Source: Acidobacteriota bacterium
GTDB taxonomy: Bacteria; Acidobacteriota; Blastocatellia; Pyrinomonadales; Pyrinomonadaceae
Direction: 5' to 3'
Assembly: GCA_020201365.1 (NCBI GenBank)
Contig: JAIVGV010000026.1
Span: forward strand, 1 to 12,066
DNA: 12,066 bases
In this document: in pieces, positions 8,159-12,066 of the stretch
Numbering within the stretch: position 1 is the first letter of the stretch
Layout: each line of letters starts with the position of its first letter
Position numbers and translations under genes: made by a program
Notes under the pieces: model-generated
Seen by the model: only the letters and a program-made list of their open reading frames with translations
What the model was told of the DNA's origin: nothing
Database searches by the model: none

Positions 8159-10249
8159 TTACACGCCCACCGTCTCCGCCTCGCTCACCCGCCGTTTCTG
8201 CGCGGCTCGCCTCACGGTGAGGACTTGCGTGCTGAGAGTCTTGCCTTTGACGATCACGTCGCCGAGCGGCTCGATCTCGTAGTCAACGCCGAGCAGTGCC
8301 GCGGTCGCGTCGCTGATGAGGATCGGGACGTGCTTCTCTTTGGTCGTTGATTCGAGGCGCGCGGCGAGGTTCACGGTGTCGCCGATGATGGTGTATTCGA
8401 GCCGCCCCTCCGCGCCGACCACGCCGCACGTCGCCTCGCCCGTGTGGACGCCGACGCCGATGGCGAGCTGCGGTCTGCTCGTCCCTTCCCAATCCTTATT
8501 GATGCGCTCGACCTCGGCGAGCATCTCCAAGCCGCAGGCGACCGCGGCGCGCGCTTCGAGCCTGTCGCCGCGCGCGATGGGCGCGCCGAAGACGATCATC
8601 AGACCGTCGCCGATGTACTTGTTGATGTGACCGCCGTAGGCGCAGATGACCTTGTGCATCCGGCTGAAGTACTCGTTGAGCCAGCCGACGACCTCCTCCG
8701 AGTCAGTCCCTTCCGAGAGCGTCGTGAAGCCGCGGATGTCCGTGAAGACGAGCGAGACGGTGCGGCGCTCGCCGCCCATCACGAGGTCTTCGCGCTGCTG
8801 CCACAAGGTGTCCGCGACTTCGGGCGAGACGCAGCGCGCGAAGATGTCCATGATGGCGGCGCGCTCCGCCTCCTTCTCCTCGCGCACCGCGCGCTCGTGC
8901 GCGTAGCGGAGCAGGTAACTCGTGGGCGCGAGCAGCAACAGCGTGCCCAGCTCGGCGCTCGCGAGCGGGAGGATGAGCGCGCGCGCGTCGAACGCCCAGG
9001 ACGAGGCGACGAGGACGAGGACGCCCACGCCGAGCACGACGACGAGACTCAAGAGCGCGCGCAACGAGTAGATCGCGAGACCGACGACGAGCATCGGCAA
9101 GAGCACGAACGCGATCTGCCAGAAGTACTCCGGGCGATGCAGGTACGCGCCGTCGAGCAGCGTGGCGGCGACGTTGGCGTGGACTTCGATGCCGGGCGTC
9201 AGGCGCGGCGTCGCGTCGAGGTTGCGGTCGAAGAGGCGCAGCAGCGGCTGGTTCGGGAAGGCGTGCGGCTGGTAGAGCGGCGTCGTGAAGAGATCGGGCG
9301 CGTCGTTGTTCGTCGCGCCGATGATGACGATGCGATCTTTGAACAGGTCGTCGGGCGGCTTGCGCGCGTCGTCGCAGTTGATGTCGGGAGCCGAGGTCTG
9401 TCTGAACTCGTCGCAGAGGATGTCCTTCGCCGAGACGGTGCGGAACGCGGGCGAGCGACCGCGAAAGTCTATCTGCATGTTCTGATCGATGCGCAAGGGG
9501 ATTTCGCGGTTCTCGAAGCCGACCTTGTACGCGCCGTTCTCGCCCGTGAAGCCTTCGCCCGTATGAATCTGCGCCAAGAGCGAGGCGAAACTGAGCCGCT
9601 GATCGAGCGTGCCGTCTTGCCTCGGGTGGACGGTGATGAGCATCGCCGTGCGCACGTAGCGGTCGCTGTCTTGCGGCAGGTCTGCGAAGCCGACTGTCGA
9701 CGCGGCTTCGGCGAACGCGGGGAGCGGGACGATTGCGGGCGTGCCGCCTGCGGGCAGCTTCTCGACGAGGACGACGTTGCCCGCGTTGCCGATCGACTCG
9801 ATCAACTGCCGATCCGCCGCCTTGTCATACTCCGTCACGCCGCCCGACTCGCTCAGATAGACATCGAGCCCGATGACGCTCGCGCCGCCCGCGTTGGCGC
9901 GGTCGATGAGCCGCGCGTACCAGTCGCGGGGCCACTTCTGGAGCCGCACGTTCGACGCGCGGATCGAGTCTTCGTCAACCTCCACGAGCGTGATCGGCTC
10001 GCTCGTCCCGCGCGCGCGTAAGTCTGGGCGGCGGGCGGCGCGGAGTTGGAAGAGTAGATCGAGCGCGTCGTCTTCGAGCCCCGTGGCGTAGCCGTAGGGG
10101 CGCGAGGCGTACGTGCCTTTACTGTCTTTGACGGGGCGCAGGGCGAGCGCCGTCGCGCCCCAGACGACGAGCGTCAGCAGGAGCGCGAGCGCCCAGTACC
10201 AGCGGCGCAGCAGTTGCGGCGCGAAGGAGTAGCGGCGTATGAGAGCCAT
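8159..10249 (-). CDS. CHASE2-domain membrane adenylate/guanylate cyclase, class III
   Basis: Predicted sensor that makes cAMP (less likely cGMP). Taking the ATG at 10249 gives 696 residues: a basic N-terminus, a membrane helix near 18-37, an extracytoplasmic CHASE2 domain about 50-370 (RIVIIGATNNDAPDLFTTPL and TPGIEVHANVAATLLDG are typical blocks), three membrane helices near 375-395, 398-418 and 423-447, a short charged linker, then a cyclase domain about 495-680. Catalytic residues are intact: metal-binding D504 (FTDIRGF) and D548 (GDG), K544 in NKYIGDG, T620 in EYTIIGD, N627 and R631 in VNLAAR. Lys with Thr at the base-selecting positions is the class IIIb adenylate-cyclase pattern, a subclass in which several members respond to bicarbonate. 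An upstream in-frame start at 10390 would add 47 Arg-rich residues and overlap the divergent promoter, so it was rejected. The signal sensed is unknown. Confidence 0.92.
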   Translation of the reverse strand: MALIRRYSFAPQLLRRWYWALALLLTLVVWGATALALRPVKDSKGTYASRPYGYATGLEDDALDLLFQLRAARRPDLRARGTSEPITLVEVDEDSIRASNVRLQKWPRDWYARLIDRANAGGASVIGLDVYLSESGGVTEYDKAADRQLIESIGNAGNVVLVEKLPAGGTPAIVPLPAFAEAASTVGFADLPQDSDRYVRTAMLITVHPRQDGTLDQRLSFASLLAQIHTGEGFTGENGAYKVGFENREIPLRIDQNMQIDFRGRSPAFRTVSAKDILCDEFRQTSAPDINCDDARKPPDDLFKDRIVIIGATNNDAPDLFTTPLYQPHAFPNQPLLRLFDRNLDATPRLTPGIEVHANVAATLLDGAYLHRPEYFWQIAFVLLPMLVVGLAIYSLRALLSLVVVLGVGVLVLVASSWAFDARALILPLASAELGTLLLLAPTSYLLRYAHERAVREEKEAERAAIMDIFARCVSPEVADTLWQQREDLVMGGERRTVSLVFTDIRGFTTLSEGTDSEEVVGWLNEYFSRMHKVICAYGGHINKYIGDGLMIVFGAPIARGDRLEARAAVACGLEMLAEVERINKDWEGTSRPQLAIGVGVHTGEATCGVVGAEGRLEYTIIGDTVNLAARLESTTKEKHVPILISDATAALLGVDYEIEPLGDVIVKGKTLSTQVLTVRRAAQKRRVSEAETVGV

Positions 10250-10391
10250 CTTGATCGGGAATTCTTGCCGCGCGCGTCGTCGGGCGGCGGAAAAGTTTCG
10301 GTCGAAGGATCGAAACGAGGTTTCTGGTCGGCGGCGCTTTCCGCGCGCAGAGTTTACCTTAAAAACGCGGGGAAGTAAGCGCCCGCGCAAT

Positions 10392-10409
10392 CTTGACTTA
10401 AAAGTAAGG
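10392..10409. promoter_or_regulatory. Putative Rrf2/IscR-type operator over the -35 element
   Basis: CTTGACTT and AAGTAAGG form an imperfect dyad (6 of 8 paired positions) around a central AA, followed by TAT. It resembles the IscR type 1 site (GACT then AGTC-like half then TAT) with one base missing in the centre. It covers the -35 box and half the spacer, so a bound regulator would block RNA polymerase. A further half-site-like AAGTAAGC lies at 10373-10380. Assignment to the adjacent Rrf2 protein is inference. Confidence 0.55.
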
Positions 10410-10421
10410 TATTCCTATAAT
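10393..10421 (+). promoter_or_regulatory. Sigma-70-type promoter of the Rrf2 regulator-sufB transcript
   Basis: TTGACT (10393-10398) and TATAAT (10416-10421) are separated by exactly 17 nt, so 11 of 12 positions match consensus. Transcription would begin near 10428, giving a leader of about 36 nt before the ATG at 10464. It is the strongest promoter visible in the window and stands out as an AT-rich island in GC-rich surroundings. Confidence 0.8.
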
Positions 10422-10463
10422 CGTCGTGTCGGCTCAAACGTCACAGCCTTTGGAGCGTTCGGG

Positions 10464-10946
10464 ATGAAGGTTTCCGCGCAGGAAGAGTACGGGTTGCGCT
10501 GCCTGTTGCAGCTCGCGTCGCTCGCCGACGAAGAGTCGCTGACGCTCGCGCAGGTCGCGGAGCGCGAGGGCATCTCGCAGGCGAACGCGGGCAAGCTCCT
10601 CTGGATTCTGAACAAGGCGGGGCTCGTGACTTCGACGCGCGGCACGAAGGGCGGCTACCGGCTCGCGCGACCCGCGACGCAGGTGCGTCTGAGCGAGGTG
10701 ATCAAAGTGCTCGACGAGGACGTGCTCGCGAGCCACTGCAAGAGCTACACGGGCGTGCTCGACTCTTGCGTGCACAACGGCAACTGCGGCATCCGCCCCG
10801 TCATCGTCGGCTTGCACGAGGTGGTCGAGCAGGCGCTCTCGAACATTACGCTCGCGCAGCTCGTCGGCACGGAGTCGAAGGTCAAGACGACGCTTTACAA
10901 CATCCACGCGCTGCCGCGAACGACGACACAGGGGCGGCGGGCGTAA
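10464..10946 (+). CDS. Rrf2-family transcriptional regulator with Fe-S-type cysteines (IscR/SufR-like)
   Basis: Winged-helix regulator of 160 residues. The N-terminal DNA-binding domain shows SAQEEYGLRCLLQLA at 4-18, the helix-turn-helix LTLAQVAEREGISQANAGKLLWIL at 26-49 (family position of the recognition helix) and the wing RGTKGGYRLAR at 59-69. C92, C102 and C108 form a CX9CX5C set expected to ligate a [2Fe-2S] cluster; E. coli IscR has CX5CX5C. NITLAQLV at 127-134 is a typical family C-terminal block. The ATG at 10464 is chosen because the Rrf2 domain begins there, GGAG at 10452-10455 is 8 nt upstream, and it follows the promoter; longer in-frame starts from 10239 lie upstream of that promoter. 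sufB begins 44 nt after the stop. The likely role is Fe-S-responsive repression of itself and the suf genes; NO or redox sensing cannot be excluded. Confidence 0.9.
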   Translation: MKVSAQEEYGLRCLLQLASLADEESLTLAQVAEREGISQANAGKLLWILNKAGLVTSTRGTKGGYRLARPATQVRLSEVIKVLDEDVLASHCKSYTGVLDSCVHNGNCGIRPVIVGLHEVVEQALSNITLAQLVGTESKVKTTLYNIHALPRTTTQGRRA

Positions 10947-10950
10947 GACA

Positions 10951-10978
10951 GTTTTCAGTTTCCGGTTTTCAGCGGGAA
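10951..10978. repeat. Degenerate heptamer tract, GTTTTCA type
   Basis: Four consecutive 7-nt units, GTTTTCA, GTTTCCG, GTTTTCA and GCGGGAA, fill most of the 44-nt gap between the Rrf2 gene and sufB. The first three are clear; the last is diverged and supplies part of the purine-rich sufB ribosome binding site. Confidence 0.6.
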
Positions 10979-10990
10979 GAGACAAATCAG

Positions 10991-12066
<1,076 letters not shown>

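Noticed and set aside
8444..10021. Long + strand open frame (525 codons) antisense to the cyclase gene
   Set aside because: The translation is low-complexity, rich in Arg, Glu, Asp and Val, with no family motif, and is fully explained as the complement of a GC-rich gene with intact catalytic motifs on the other strand.
10295..10316. Short inverted repeat GTTTCG-N10-CGAAAC in the divergent intergenic region
   Set aside because: Six-base arms with a 10-nt loop can occur by chance; no regulator or second copy in the window supports it as an operator.
10351..10356. Possible - strand -10 box (TAAACT) for the cyclase gene
   Set aside because: The matching -35 region (TTACTT at 16 nt spacing) fits consensus poorly, so I do not call a promoter there.
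10250..10390. 47-residue N-terminal extension of the cyclase
   Set aside because: The extension is Arg-rich and unlike a sensor N-terminus, and nearly reaches the divergent promoter. The ATG at 10249 sits just before the first membrane helix as expected.
10239..10463. 75-residue N-terminal extension of the Rrf2 protein
   Set aside because: It would begin upstream of the TTGACT/TATAAT promoter, is basic and unstructured, and the Rrf2 domain plus a ribosome binding site fit the ATG at 10464.

Overview
The window is GC-rich, densely coding bacterial chromosome: ten genes, no stretch over 300 bases without one, and no tRNA, rRNA, insertion sequence or CRISPR array seen. A phosphoglucose isomerase of the type found in transaldolase/isomerase fusions, an OpcA-accompanied G6PDH, a CHASE2-cyclase and heptamer-type intergenic repeats together suggest Acidobacteriota (possibly Blastocatellia-like) or a neighbouring environmental phylum. 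That placement is inference from recalled families, not a search.

Region 1 (1-8144, all + strand) is a hexose-phosphate / pentose-phosphate cluster: the C-terminal part of (transaldolase-)glucose-6-phosphate isomerase, gnd, zwf, opcA, glk, pgl and rpiB. Together they phosphorylate glucose (Glk), oxidise it to ribulose-5-phosphate (Zwf with helper OpcA, Pgl, Gnd), make ribose-5-phosphate (RpiB) and can return carbon to glucose-6-phosphate (isomerase, and transaldolase if fused). Spacing is tight from gnd on (6-nt gap gnd-zwf, ATGA overlaps opcA/glk and pgl/rpiB, 24-nt gap glk-pgl). It is interrupted by a 200-nt gap after the isomerase that holds an 87-bp palindrome, and by an 87-nt gap before opcA that holds two heptamer-repeat tracts.

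Region 2 (8159-10249, - strand) is one membrane-bound CHASE2 class III nucleotide cyclase, convergent with rpiB (14 nt apart) and divergent from the next gene.

Region 3 (10250-12066, + strand) is the start of an iron-sulfur assembly locus: a near-consensus sigma-70 promoter overlapped by a dyad resembling IscR/Rrf2 operators, a three-cysteine Rrf2 regulator, and sufB running off the right edge. This layout suggests Fe-S-responsive autoregulation of a suf operon.

I see no convincing undescribed system. The least ordinary signals are the 7-nt-period repeat tracts in the intergenic gaps, the 87-bp palindrome, an apparent avoidance of GTCGAC visible in Val-Asp codon pairs, and the Rrf2 promoter/operator arrangement.
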